NCBI GenBank assembly: GCA_016704465.1
Contig: JADJAD010000008.1
Location: 248,001 to 312,000 of the forward strand
DNA length: 64,000 nucleotides
Reading direction: 5' to 3'
From: Gemmatimonadota bacterium
Lineage (GTDB): Bacteria > Gemmatimonadota > Gemmatimonadetes > Gemmatimonadales > Gemmatimonadaceae
Shown: in pieces, positions 40,994 through 50,229 of the stretch
Numbering within the stretch: position 1 is the stretch's first letter
How the letters are laid out: every line of letters begins with the position of its first letter
Notes under the pieces: generated by a model
The model's database searches: none
What the model was told of the DNA's origin: nothing
What the model saw: only the letters and a program-made list of their open reading frames with translations
Position numbers and translations under genes: made by a program

Positions 40994-42135
40994 TGCGTGC
41001 TCGTCTTGTGCAGGTTGTGTTGCTCGCCGTCGGCTGTGTGGGGTTCGCCGCCCCGGTGCGCGGGCAGGGGACGCTCAGCACGCAGGGCTTCGGCTATCCG
41101 CTCGGTGGCTTGAGCACGCGCGCGGCCGCGACCGGGGGGGCGCTGAGCGAGTTCGATCACCTCTCCTCGCGGAATCCTGCGGCACTCACCCTCTGGGGAC
41201 GCACGGGGCTTTACGTCCAGTACGACCCGGAGTTCCGTAGCGTCGAGTCCGGCGCCGCGACGGACCGGACCACCACGTCGCGCTTCGGCGCCATCGCCGC
41301 CGGGTTCACCGTCGGCGAGCGTTGGTCGATCGGGGTGTCGAGCCATGCGTTCCTCGATCGCTCATGGGCGACGAACTTTCGCTCGGGACAGCGGCTGGGA
41401 GATGACAGCGTCTCGTACGCCGAACGCTTCTCGTCCAAGGGCGGGATCAACGACAATCGGGTCGCGGTGGCGTATCGCCTGCACCCCAAGGTCGTGCTCG
41501 GGGCGGGGCTGCACCTGCTGTCGGGTGAGAACCGCCTCAATCTCGTGCGGGAGTTCGACGACAGCGTGCGTTACGGCACCCTGACGCGCGACATCTCGCT
41601 GACGTACTCCGGGACCGCGGCATCGGCCGGGATCGTGGTCTCGCCATTTCGCCGGCTCGCGCTGGCGGGGTCGTACCGCCAGGGCGGATCGATGAAGCTG
41701 CGGGTGGTGGACACGTTGCGCACGGAGGCCAATGTCCCGTCGCGCTACGGTGTTGCGGTGCGCCTGGAGCCGCTCTCCGGCGTGTCGCTGCTGGTTGGCG
41801 CCGATCGCACCGAATGGTCGCGCATGAATGGCCTGGGATCGGCCAGCGCCGCAGCGCAGGACACCTGGGAGTATTCTGCCGGGGCACAGTTCGCCGGACA
41901 GCGACTGCGCAACACCCCGTGGACCTACAGCGTGGGCTATCGGCAGCGCGACCTCCCATTTGCCGCGGCTGGCGTCCCGGTGACGGAGAAATTGTTCGCC
42001 GGTGGCTTGGGAATCCCCATCGCCGGGCCGCGCGGGATGCTGGAACTGGCGCTGCAGCGCGCCGTGCGCGAGGCCGCGACCGCCACGTCGGAACGCGCGT
42101 GGCTGTTGAGCGTCGGCTTCATCGTCCGACCGTGA
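40993..42135 (+). CDS. Outer-membrane beta-barrel-like protein
   Basis: 380 aa. Signal peptide VVLLAVGCVGFAAPVRGQG is followed by QGFGYPLGGLSTRAAATGGA and FDHLSSRNPAALTLWGRTGL. This opening (SxRaxamGGA...NPA) is the hallmark of the PorV/FadL-like OMPP1 barrel group. Repeated amphipathic strands run to the C-terminal LLSVGFIVRP. Predicted outer-membrane porin or transport barrel. ATG 40993 overlaps the upstream stop (TGATG). Confidence 0.75.
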   Translation: MRARLVQVVLLAVGCVGFAAPVRGQGTLSTQGFGYPLGGLSTRAAATGGALSEFDHLSSRNPAALTLWGRTGLYVQYDPEFRSVESGAATDRTTTSRFGAIAAGFTVGERWSIGVSSHAFLDRSWATNFRSGQRLGDDSVSYAERFSSKGGINDNRVAVAYRLHPKVVLGAGLHLLSGENRLNLVREFDDSVRYGTLTRDISLTYSGTAASAGIVVSPFRRLALAGSYRQGGSMKLRVVDTLRTEANVPSRYGVAVRLEPLSGVSLLVGADRTEWSRMNGLGSASAAAQDTWEYSAGAQFAGQRLRNTPWTYSVGYRQRDLPFAAAGVPVTEKLFAGGLGIPIAGPRGMLELALQRAVREAATATSERAWLLSVGFIVRP

Positions 42136-42141
42136 TCGTCC

Positions 42142-43318
42142 GTGACTGCGATGACGTCCGATGCCCCGCTCATCCTCGTCGCTGACGACTCGGATGCCAA
42201 CTGCGAACTGCTGCGCGAACAGCTGCACTCGTTAGGATTCCGCACCGTCGTCGCGCACGATGGCCCGACGGTGCTCGCGACGACGCTCACCGAGCGGCCG
42301 AGGCTCGTGATCCTCGATGTGCACATGCCGGCCGGCGAGCTCGAGGTGGACGACGGGGCGACCGGCTTCGAGGTCTGCCGTCGCCTCAAGCGTGACCCGC
42401 GGACCGCCAGCATCCCGGTCATCTTCATCACGGCGCTCAACGACACGGACGACCGCGTGAGTGCGGTCGAGGCCGGGGGCGACGATTTCCTCGCCAAGCC
42501 CCACAACCGGTTGCTGCTCGGCGCGCGCGTGCGCTCCCTGCTCAAGCTCAAGGCGGCGACCGATGCGCTCGAGGATTCGTATCGTCGATTGCGCGAGTTG
42601 GAACGGGTGCGCGACGACCTCATGAAGATGATCGTGCACGACCTCAAGACCCCCCTGACCTCGATCCTCGCCACGCTCGAGCTGCTCGGCGACGGGGACA
42701 TGGGGCCGCTCGGCCGTCGGCAGGGCGACGCCGTGGCCGACACCCAGCGCAAGGCGGAGGAGTTGCTGTCGCTGATTGACGACCTGCTGGAAGTCCGGCG
42801 CATCGAGGAGACCTCGATCGCGCTCAATCGCGAGCCGATCGACCCGGCGGGCCTGCTGGAGGAGATGCTGCGGGACTGGGCCCTGCGATTCCGGCAGGAG
42901 CGAACCGTCGCTGCGGCCGACGTCGCCGCCGATACACCCGTGTTCAGTGCCGACCGCGGCATGCTCAGGCGGGTGATCGGCAACCTGATCCAGAATGCGC
43001 TGATCCACTCGGGGGCGCCGATCGAAGCTGACCCTGGTGGCGCGTCCCGACCCGAACGGGGTCCGGTTTACCGTGATGGACACGGGACCGGGGATCCCGC
43101 CGGAGTACCACGACATCATCTTCCAGAAGTTCGAGCAGGTGCGGGCCGCGCACACGCCGCGCGTTCGGACCTCGGGGTTGGGGCTGACGTTCTGTCGCCT
43201 GGTCATCGAGGCGCACGGCGGCCGGATCTGGGTGCAGAGCACTGAGGGCGCCGGGAGCGCGTTCCACTTCATCCTGCCAGTGGCGCCTCCCGAGGTCGAC
43301 GGCGCCGCGCCGCGATGA
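42142..43318 (+). CDS. Response regulator-histidine kinase hybrid, with one apparent frameshift
   Basis: About 390 aa if joined, soluble. The N-terminal CheY-like receiver has ADDSDANCELL, the phospho-acceptor in LVILDVHMPAGE and the Thr/Lys switch residues in VIFITAL and DFLAKP. The kinase part has HisKA LMKMIVHDLKTPLTSILATL, N box NLIQNALIHSG, G1 MDTGPGIPPEYHDIIFQKF and G2 RTSGLGLTFCRLVIEAHGG. The frame shifts near 43026 (ATCGAAGCTGACC); removing one base restores VARPDPNGVRF. ATG 42151 is an alternative start. The order receiver-then-kinase is typical of cytosolic signal integrators. Confidence 0.8.
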
Positions 43319-44550
43319 AGGTGTACCTGCGGACCTTTGGCTGCCGCGCCAACCAGTACGATTCGGAGTCGGTGCGCGCGATGATCGAGCGGGCCGGGGG
43401 CGAGGTGGTGACCACGGCGCGTGACGCCGATGTGGCCATCTTCAATTCGTGCGCCGTCACGGCCGACGCCGAGGCCGACCTGCGCCAGGGGGTGCGCCGG
43501 GTGGCGCGCGAGGCGCCGGGCGTCACGTCGCTGGTGATGGGATGTGCGGCCGCCCGCGACACGGGCGCCCTGCGGTCGCTGCCCACGGTCGCCCACGTCG
43601 TGCCCGGTGGCGACCTGGCGGCGGTGGCCGAGGCGCTGGACCTCCCGCCATCATCGTTAGGTGCGGCGGCGCGACAGCAGGGCACGCGCGCGCTGCTGCG
43701 CATCCAGGACGGGTGCGACGAGCACTGTACCTTCTGCGCCACCACGCTGGCCCGCGGCCGCAACCGCTCACGGACGGTCGAGGCCCTGGTCGAGGAAGCG
43801 ATGCAGCTGGCGGAACGCCATCCCGAGATCGTGCTTACCGGGATTCACATCGGCACGTACGGCGCCGACTTGGGCGGGTCGCTCGGTCAACTCGTCGAAC
43901 GGCTGGTACGCGCGGTCCCGGCGGTGCGCTTCCGCCTGTCGTCGGTCGAGGCCACCGAGGTCGACGACCGGCTCCGCGAACTCTTCCAGGAGCCTGCGCA
44001 CCTGGCCCCGCACCTGCACGCGCCCTTGCAGAGCGGCAGCGATACGCTGCTCCGCCGCATGGGGCGCCACTGGTACAGCGCGGCCAGCTACGCCGCAGCC
44101 CTCGAGCGCCTGGCGCGGGCCCACCCGGTGTTCGGGCTCGGCGCCGACGTGATCGCCGGCTTCCCGGGCGAGACCGAGCAGGACCACCACGCGACCCTGG
44201 CCCTGGTCGAGTCGCTGCCGTTCACCTACCTGCACGTGTTTGCCTACTCCCAGCGCCCGGGGACCGCGGCCGAGCGTCTCCCGGGACAACAGCAGGGACA
44301 TGAGGTGCGGCGGCGCGCGAGCGAGCTGCGGGCCGCGGGCGAGGCGAAGGGACGCCGATACCGGACGTACCGCCTGGGCGGTACCGCCGACTTGGTCGTC
44401 CTTCGGGGCGATGTCAGGGAAGGGATCACGGGGGATTACCTTTCCGTCGCCATCGCCGACCCGCCTCCTCCGCGCGGGACCCGGTTGCCGGTCCGGCTCG
44501 ACGGCGATCCCGACCGTCTGGTGGCCGTCCCCCTCTGCCCCTCGGCATGA
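43315..44550 (+). CDS. mtaB: tRNA t6A37 methylthiotransferase MtaB
   Basis: 411 aa radical-SAM methylthiotransferase that converts t6A37 to ms2t6A37 in tRNAs. The N-terminal UPF0004 domain has YLRTFGCRANQYDSESV and two more cluster Cys (NSCAVTADAEAD; VMGCAAARD). The radical-SAM motif is CDEHCTFCATTLARG. HAPLQSGSDTLLRRMGR and DVIAGFPGETEQDHHATL follow, as in MiaB relatives. The RxNQYDSE signature separates MtaB from MiaB. It overlaps the upstream kinase and the downstream miaB by four bases. Confidence 0.92.
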   Translation: MKVYLRTFGCRANQYDSESVRAMIERAGGEVVTTARDADVAIFNSCAVTADAEADLRQGVRRVAREAPGVTSLVMGCAAARDTGALRSLPTVAHVVPGGDLAAVAEALDLPPSSLGAAARQQGTRALLRIQDGCDEHCTFCATTLARGRNRSRTVEALVEEAMQLAERHPEIVLTGIHIGTYGADLGGSLGQLVERLVRAVPAVRFRLSSVEATEVDDRLRELFQEPAHLAPHLHAPLQSGSDTLLRRMGRHWYSAASYAAALERLARAHPVFGLGADVIAGFPGETEQDHHATLALVESLPFTYLHVFAYSQRPGTAAERLPGQQQGHEVRRRASELRAAGEAKGRRYRTYRLGGTADLVVLRGDVREGITGDYLSVAIADPPPPRGTRLPVRLDGDPDRLVAVPLCPSA

Positions 44551-45887
44551 CGCTCGATCCTCGCGCCACCGTGTACGTCGAAACGTACGGATGCCAGATG
44601 AACGTCAGTGACTCCGAGCTGATCCTCGGAAAGCTGGCGGCCGAAGGCTATCGCCCGGTCGACGTCCCCGAGGAAGCGGACGTCATCCTCCTCAATACCT
44701 GCGCCATTCGCGATCACGCGGAGCAGCGGGTCATCGGCCGTCTGGGGGAGTTGAAGCGCTCGATGCGCGCCGGCAGCGTGATGGGCGTGGCGGGATGCAT
44801 GGCGCAGCGGCTGGGGCCGGAACTCCTGACCAAGGCGCGGCATGTGAGTTTGGTCGTCGGTCCCGACGGCTATCGCGCGCTGCCCGAGCTGCTGGCACGG
44901 GCGCGCGGCGGCGAGCGCGCGGTGCAGACCTCGTTCGACCTCGAGGAGCACTACGAGGACTTTGCCCCGCGACGGTTCGACAAGGTGAAGGCGTGGATCC
45001 CCGTGCAGCGCGGCTGCGACTACCGCTGCACGTACTGCATCGTCCCGTTCACCCGCGGTGCCGAGCGCAGTCGGGCGATGGCCGACGTCGTGCGCGAGGC
45101 CCGGCAGGTGGTGGAGGAGGGGATCGGCGAGATCACCCTGTTGGGGCAGACGGTCAACTCGTACAACGACGGGACGCACGACTTCGCCGAACTGCTTCGC
45201 GCCGTTGGCGCGGTCCCGGGCGTCAGGCGCCTGCGCTTCACCTCACCGCACCCGAACGACTTCAGCGACGCGGTGATCGAGGCGATGGGAGACGTCGGTG
45301 CGGTGTGTGAACACGTGCACCTGCCGATGCAGTCGGGCTCCACCGCCATGCTGAAGCGCATGCTGCGCCGGTATAGCCGCGAGGAATACCTGGAGTGCGT
45401 GGCGCGCCTGCGCGCGCGCATCCCCGGCATCGGCCTCACGACCGACGTGATCGTCGGCTTCCCGGGCGAGACCGACGACGAGTTCGAGGAGACGCTCTCG
45501 GCCGTCCGGGAGATCGGCTTCGACGATGCCTTCACCTTCAAGTTCTCGCCCCGGGATGGGACGCCGGCCACGCGGATGCCGCCGGAGTGGACGATCCCCG
45601 ACGAGGTGGCCGCCGAGCGGCTCGGACGGTTGATCGATGTGGTTCGCTCCGGGGCGCGGTCGCGGAACCTCGGGCTGCTCGGACAGCGGCGCGAAGTACT
45701 CGTGGAGAAGCCGGCCCGGCGCGGCGACCTGCTCCAGGCCCGCTCGCGGGACTACAAGACGGTGCTGATTCCCGGCGATGCGTCGATGGTGGGGTCGTAC
45801 CTCACCGTCGAATTGACCGGGACCACCGGCTCGACGTTTACCGGAACCGTCGTGCAGGAGCGCCGCTCCCTCCCCGTCGCGGTCTAG
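44547..45887 (+). CDS. miaB: tRNA-2-methylthio-N6-dimethylallyladenosine synthase MiaB
   Basis: 446 aa, adds the methylthio group to i6A37 using two 4Fe-4S clusters. N-terminal UPF0004 ligands are in VYVETYGCQMNVSDSELI, LLNTCAIRDHAEQRV and VAGCMAQRLG. The radical-SAM site is CDYRCTYCIVPFTRG. HLPMQSGSTAMLKRMLRRYS and DVIVGFPGETDDEFEETL follow, then a C-terminal TRAM domain (REVLVEKPARRGDLLQARSR). Full length for the family. Coupled with mtaB. Confidence 0.94.
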   Translation: MTLDPRATVYVETYGCQMNVSDSELILGKLAAEGYRPVDVPEEADVILLNTCAIRDHAEQRVIGRLGELKRSMRAGSVMGVAGCMAQRLGPELLTKARHVSLVVGPDGYRALPELLARARGGERAVQTSFDLEEHYEDFAPRRFDKVKAWIPVQRGCDYRCTYCIVPFTRGAERSRAMADVVREARQVVEEGIGEITLLGQTVNSYNDGTHDFAELLRAVGAVPGVRRLRFTSPHPNDFSDAVIEAMGDVGAVCEHVHLPMQSGSTAMLKRMLRRYSREEYLECVARLRARIPGIGLTTDVIVGFPGETDDEFEETLSAVREIGFDDAFTFKFSPRDGTPATRMPPEWTIPDEVAAERLGRLIDVVRSGARSRNLGLLGQRREVLVEKPARRGDLLQARSRDYKTVLIPGDASMVGSYLTVELTGTTGSTFTGTVVQERRSLPVAV

Positions 45888-46053
45888 GGTCCCGCCGGGC
45901 AGGAGGCACCGCGCCAAAAGTGTGCGGGATGTCACGGAGAAAGGGCGTCATACCTCGGCGTGTGACGCAGGGGGCTCCACGAGTCGTCATCCAGCTGACG
46001 CCTCGCGATCGACGCCGGCATCCAGCGGCCGTCCTGGTACTCCTTCCGCCTCC

Positions 46054-46350
46054 ATGCATAACGCGCTCGAAGAAGTGATGGGTGAGGTCTTCGATCAGGT
46101 GGCGAGCGGCCGCGCGCGATTTTGCGACTGTCCGCAGTGCCGTGATGACGTCATCACGCTCGCGCTCAATCAAGCTCGTCCCAGGTACGTCAGCAGGTCG
46201 CTGATCGGATCAGCCGTCACACGCGTGGCGCTCTCGCACGAGCAGGCCAGGGCCGAACTGGCTGTGGTGGTGCTGGATGCCATGCGGCGGGTGGCTGCGC
46301 GTCCGCGCCATCCCCGGGCCCGTGCGGTCGAGGGGGGAGCGCCGGGCTAG
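46054..46350 (+). CDS. comFB: Late competence protein ComFB
   Basis: 98 aa, ComFB family (PF10719). MHNALEEVMGEVFDQVASGR precedes the Cys pair region FCDCPQCRDDVITLALN, then QARPRYVSRSLIGSAVTRVA and a helical C-terminus. ATG 46054 starts the family-typical M-N-x-x-E sequence; the frame is open to 45922. ComFB proteins bind cyclic di-nucleotides in cyanobacteria and are tied to natural competence in Bacillus. It lies just upstream of comEC, which supports a competence role. Confidence 0.85.
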   Translation: MHNALEEVMGEVFDQVASGRARFCDCPQCRDDVITLALNQARPRYVSRSLIGSAVTRVALSHEQARAELAVVVLDAMRRVAARPRHPRARAVEGGAPG

Positions 46351-46371
46351 TCGTGCACCGTGGGAGGGGCG

Positions 46372-48621
46372 ATGCCACTCATCGCCAGCGCGTTCGTGTC
46401 GTACGCCGCCGGGCTCCTGATGGGCTTCGGCGGCGTCGTCGTGTGGGGGGGAGCCGTAGCCGTGGTCCTCGCGGTGTTCGGATGCTGGGGGCGGCGGTTG
46501 GATGCGCTCGCCCTCGCCGGCGTCCTGCTCGGCGGCACGCTGCATGGCGAGTGGGCGCGGGAGGACGACGTCGCCTGTGTCGCCGCGGTCCGGCGGGATG
46601 GTGTTGCCACGGTGCGCCTGCTGACTCCCCTGGCGCCGGGGCGCACGGGGCGGGGGGTCGTGCAGCGCCAAGGGTGCGGCGTGCGGGTCCGGGTGCGGGT
46701 GCGAACGGGGGAGTACCCCGCCGGGAGCGCGCTCCGGGTGGCCGGGCGGTTTGCCCGACGCGGCCAGATGCTCGACGTGGGCGATGCGGCAGTGCAGACC
46801 CTGCGCCCGCCGGGGCGCCTCGCGCGGTGGCGCGCGTGGACGGCGACGCGCATCGACGCCCTGTACGGCGCCGACGCGCCGCTCGCGCGGGCGTTGCTGC
46901 TGGCCGATGCGGACGACATCGACCGGGCGGTGCGCGACCGCTATGCCGATGCCGGGATCATCCACATGCTGTCGGTGTCGGGTCTGCATGTGGGGATCAT
47001 CGCGGGAGCCGTGCGGGCGATGGCACTGGCGGCGCGCGCCGGTGCGGTCGGGGCGGACGGCATCTCGTTAGGTGTGACGGTCGGCTTCGTCCTGTTCATC
47101 GGCGCCCCGCCCCCGGCAGTGCGATCGGCGATGATGCTGGTGCTTGTCGTGGGGGCGCGTGCACGCCAGCGACCGACTGCGCCGTGGGGCATCTGGGCAG
47201 TGTCGTGCGCGATACCACTCGTCGAGCCACGCGTCGTGCTCGATCTCGGCTGGCAGTTGAGCGTGGCGGGGATGGCGGGACTGCTGGCCAGCGGCGTGCT
47301 GGCGCGCCGACTGCCCGTGACGTGGACCGGGTGGCGTCGTGCCGTCGCCACGTCGATGCTGGCAACGACCGTGGCGTCGGCGGCGACGGCGCCGCTGGTG
47401 GCGTGGGTGTTCGGTCGGGTGAGCCTGGCGGCGGTGCTGACCAACGTGGTCGCCGCCCCGCTCTTCGACGTGGCGCAGCCGCTGCTCTTCGCCTCGCTGG
47501 TCACGCTGCCGCTGGCCCCGTTGGCGCGGGCGCTGGCAGAGTTGGCGCGTGCTGCGCTCACGCTCATCGACCTGGTTGCGCACGCGGGGGCGGCGCTTCC
47601 CCTGGCCGTCCTGCGCGCCGAGCCGGACGCGGCGACCGCGGCGCTGCTTGGGGTGTCGGCGGTCGCGGGAGTCGTGGCCGTGGTCGGTCGCTGGTGGCGC
47701 CGACCCGCGGCGGTGTCGTTAGGTGCGCTGGCGCTGGCCGCGTGGTGGCCGGCGGTGCGTCCCGGCCCCGGGCGCCTCGAGGTGCATGTGCTCGACGTGG
47801 GACAGGGCGACGCCGTCGCGGTGCGCACGCCGCGTGGCCGATGGCTCCTCGTGGATGCGGGTGGGGGGTGGCGCGGCGGCGACGCGGCGGCCTCCATCGT
47901 CTGGCCCTACCTGCGGCGCTTCGGGGGCGACATCGTCTACCTCGTCATGTCGCATCCGCACCTGGACCATATCGGCGGCGTACCCACGTTGCTGGAGCGA
48001 GCCGCGCCCGATACCCTGTGGGACGGCGGCTACGTGTCGGCGAGCACGGCCTATCGCGACGCGCTGCGCGCCGCCCAGGCGCACCGCCGCACCTGGCGGC
48101 ATGTTGCGGCTGGCGACAGCCTCTCCTTCGACGGCGTCGCGGTCACGGTGCTGGCGCCAGATAGCGCCTGGCTGGCATCGCTGGCCGACCCCAACGAGGG
48201 GAGCGTCGTGCTGCGCCTGTCGTATGGGGCGGTGAGCGTCCTGCTCACGGGCGATGCCGAAGCGGGGGAGGAGGCGTGGCTGCTCGCGCGCTATGGCGAT
48301 GCGTTGCGTGCCGACGTCCTGAAGGTGGCGCACCATGGCAGCGCCACGAGTTCAACCGCGGCGTTCCTCGACGCGGTCAGGCCGCGCGTGGCGCTGGTGT
48401 CGGTTGGCACGGACAACAGTTACGGTCATCCGTCTCAAGAAGTGTTGCAGGCGTTCGACGCGCGAGGGGCACACCTGTTGCGCACCGACGACGATGGTAC
48501 GATAGTCGTCGCGACGAACGGCGTGGATCTCGAGGTGCGGGCCAACGGAGAGCACTGGCGCGCACGGGGTGCTGCGCCGACCATGCGTGAGGCAACGACG
48601 GCTTTTCCCAGGAGACCCTGA
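46372..48621 (+). CDS. comEC: DNA internalization-related competence protein ComEC/Rec2
   Basis: About 749 aa inner-membrane channel for uptake of single-stranded DNA. The N-terminal membrane/OB region has LIASAFVSYAAGLLMGFGGV; the competence core has YADAGIIHMLSVSGLHVGII, the family signature. Several further spans precede a C-terminal metallo-beta-lactamase-like domain with VHVLDVGQGDAVAVRTPRG, VMSHPHLDHIGGVPTLLE and LKVAHHGSATSS, and the SVGTDNSYGHPS block. ATG 46372 is chosen because GGGAGGGG lies just before it; GTG 46360 is possible. Follows comFB. Confidence 0.93.
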   Translation: MPLIASAFVSYAAGLLMGFGGVVVWGGAVAVVLAVFGCWGRRLDALALAGVLLGGTLHGEWAREDDVACVAAVRRDGVATVRLLTPLAPGRTGRGVVQRQGCGVRVRVRVRTGEYPAGSALRVAGRFARRGQMLDVGDAAVQTLRPPGRLARWRAWTATRIDALYGADAPLARALLLADADDIDRAVRDRYADAGIIHMLSVSGLHVGIIAGAVRAMALAARAGAVGADGISLGVTVGFVLFIGAPPPAVRSAMMLVLVVGARARQRPTAPWGIWAVSCAIPLVEPRVVLDLGWQLSVAGMAGLLASGVLARRLPVTWTGWRRAVATSMLATTVASAATAPLVAWVFGRVSLAAVLTNVVAAPLFDVAQPLLFASLVTLPLAPLARALAELARAALTLIDLVAHAGAALPLAVLRAEPDAATAALLGVSAVAGVVAVVGRWWRRPAAVSLGALALAAWWPAVRPGPGRLEVHVLDVGQGDAVAVRTPRGRWLLVDAGGGWRGGDAAASIVWPYLRRFGGDIVYLVMSHPHLDHIGGVPTLLERAAPDTLWDGGYVSASTAYRDALRAAQAHRRTWRHVAAGDSLSFDGVAVTVLAPDSAWLASLADPNEGSVVLRLSYGAVSVLLTGDAEAGEEAWLLARYGDALRADVLKVAHHGSATSSTAAFLDAVRPRVALVSVGTDNSYGHPSQEVLQAFDARGAHLLRTDDDGTIVVATNGVDLEVRANGEHWRARGAAPTMREATTAFPRRP

Positions 48622-48636
48622 CGACGCAGGAGGTGC

Positions 48637-49037
48637 GTGCTCGTGCTGGCCCTGTTGCTGAAAACGATTGCAGGCGTACGAGAAGAGCATTCCCCCGCAC
48701 TCCTGGCCGATTTCCCCGAACTGGCGCGCGTGCGCCTGCGCCGGGGCGGGCTCCTGCCAAGGGTCGGAGGATGGTGCCTGGGACAGTCCACCGTCGCCGG
48801 CATCACTCTCGGTCGCACCGTCGGCTCGGCACGAGCGCGTCCCCGTCCGCGGAATTACTCTTGCACGAGCTTCGTCACGTTCACCAGTTTGAGTCCGTGC
48901 GAGCCTTTCCGCTGCGCTACGTGTGGGAATCCCTGCGGCGCGGCTACCATCACAACCGCTTCGAAACGGACGCGCGTCGCTTCGCCGCCGAGCGCCTGCG
49001 TACCCCACCAGAACTCCCTTTCAGCGAGGACGTGTAG
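48637..49037 (+). CDS. Putative zinc-peptidase-like protein, with one apparent frameshift
   Basis: About 130 aa if joined. Frame 1 from GTG 48637 (GGAGG five bases upstream) reads LALLLKTIAGVREEHSPALL, RLRRGGLLPRVGGWCLGQST and VAGITLGRTV. The second half, in another frame, reads ASPSAELLLHELRHVHQFES, then FPLRYVWESLRRGYHHNRFE with an acidic residue. HELRH fits an HExxH zinc site, and the fragment resembles small DUF4157-like domains. The shift lies near 48830. Function unknown; the frameshift may be an assembly error. Confidence 0.6.
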
Positions 49038-49039
49038 AC

Positions 49040-50065
49040 GTGGTCAAGCACACTGCCACCTCCGTCGTCACCATCGAGCGGTTCATCATCGAGCAGGAGC
49101 GCCTCGTGCCGGAGGCGAGTGGGGCGCTCTCGTCGATCCTCTACGACATTGCGCTCGCTGCCAAGATGATCGCGAGCAAGGTGCGACGCGCCGGCCTGGT
49201 CGACATCCTCGGCGCGATGGAAACCCAGAACGTCCAGGGCGAGATCCAGCAGAAGCTCGATGTCTTCGCCAATGAAACGATCATCAAGGCGATGGACCAC
49301 ACCGGGCGACTGTGCGCCATGGCGTCGGAAGAAGTGCCCGACATCATCCCGATTCCCGACAACTTCAAGCGCGGGAATTACGTGCTGCTCTTCGACCCGC
49401 TCGACGGATCGTCGAACATCGACGTCAACGTGCCGGTCGGGACGATCTTCTCCGTCATGCGGAAGATCACCCGCGGTGCAGACGGCGAGATGGAGGACAT
49501 GCTGCAGCCCGGGCGGCGACAGGTCGCCGCCGGCTACATCATCTACGGCTCCAGCACGATGCTCGTCTACACGACCGGGGGGGGCGTGCACGGCTTCACC
49601 CTCGATCCGTCGATCGGTGAGTTCCTGCTGTCGCACCCGGACATCAAGATCCCGACCCGCGGACGCTACCTCTCCGTCAACGATTCCTACGAGCAGTTCT
49701 GGGACGAGAACGTCAAGGCGCTGATGCGTCGCTATCGCGGGCTCGACGGCCACCAGAAGGCCATGAGCGTGCGCTACGTGGGATCGCTGGTCGCTGACTT
49801 TCACCGCAACATGCTGGGTGGTGGCATCTTCGCCTATCCGAGCAATCGGCAGGCGCCCAAGGGCAAGCTTCGGCTGCTGTACGAGGCGAACCCGCTGGCA
49901 TTCATCGCCAAGGAGGCCGGAGGAGCGGCCTACGACGGGACCGAGGAGATCCTCGACGTCCAGCCGACGGAGCTGCACCAGCGTACTCCGCTCTACATCG
50001 GCAGCCGCGACGACATCGCCACGGCACGAGAGTTCCTCTCGCGACAGCTGGCCACCGTCGGGTAG
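49040..50065 (+). CDS. fbp: Fructose-1,6-bisphosphatase class I
   Basis: 341 aa, hydrolyses fructose-1,6-bisphosphate in gluconeogenesis (or pentose/Calvin flux). The FBPase motif DPLDGSSNIDVNVPVGTIFS carries the metal-binding residues; IASKVRRAGLVDILG and SEEVPDIIPIPDNFKRGNY precede it, and FHRNMLGGGIFAYPSNRQAP and GKLRLLYEANPLAFIAKEAG form the C-terminal active-site parts. GTG 49040 is chosen as the first start after the previous stop, with AGGA upstream. A strong hairpin terminator follows. Confidence 0.94.
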   Translation: MVKHTATSVVTIERFIIEQERLVPEASGALSSILYDIALAAKMIASKVRRAGLVDILGAMETQNVQGEIQQKLDVFANETIIKAMDHTGRLCAMASEEVPDIIPIPDNFKRGNYVLLFDPLDGSSNIDVNVPVGTIFSVMRKITRGADGEMEDMLQPGRRQVAAGYIIYGSSTMLVYTTGGGVHGFTLDPSIGEFLLSHPDIKIPTRGRYLSVNDSYEQFWDENVKALMRRYRGLDGHQKAMSVRYVGSLVADFHRNMLGGGIFAYPSNRQAPKGKLRLLYEANPLAFIAKEAGGAAYDGTEEILDVQPTELHQRTPLYIGSRDDIATAREFLSRQLATVG

Positions 50066-50088
50066 GACCCGCGCCAAGACGGACGAGA

Positions 50089-50121
50089 CGACGGGACGCA
50101 CCACCGCGGTGCGTCCCGTCG
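50089..50121 (+). terminator. Strong hairpin after fbp
   Basis: CGACGGGACGCACC pairs perfectly with GGTGCGTCCCGTCG across a five-base loop, 24 bases after the fbp stop, followed by a short CGCGTTT. A 14-bp GC-rich stem makes a likely intrinsic terminator. Confidence 0.65.
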
Positions 50122-50229
50122 CGCGTTTCGCGGCGCGGGTCGCGGTCCGGGTCGCGCGTCGCCGCGCGTGCGTGTTGTCGCCGACACGGCCCGCTGCGAC
50201 CGAATCGCGCCGCCGACTAGTTTTCTCCC

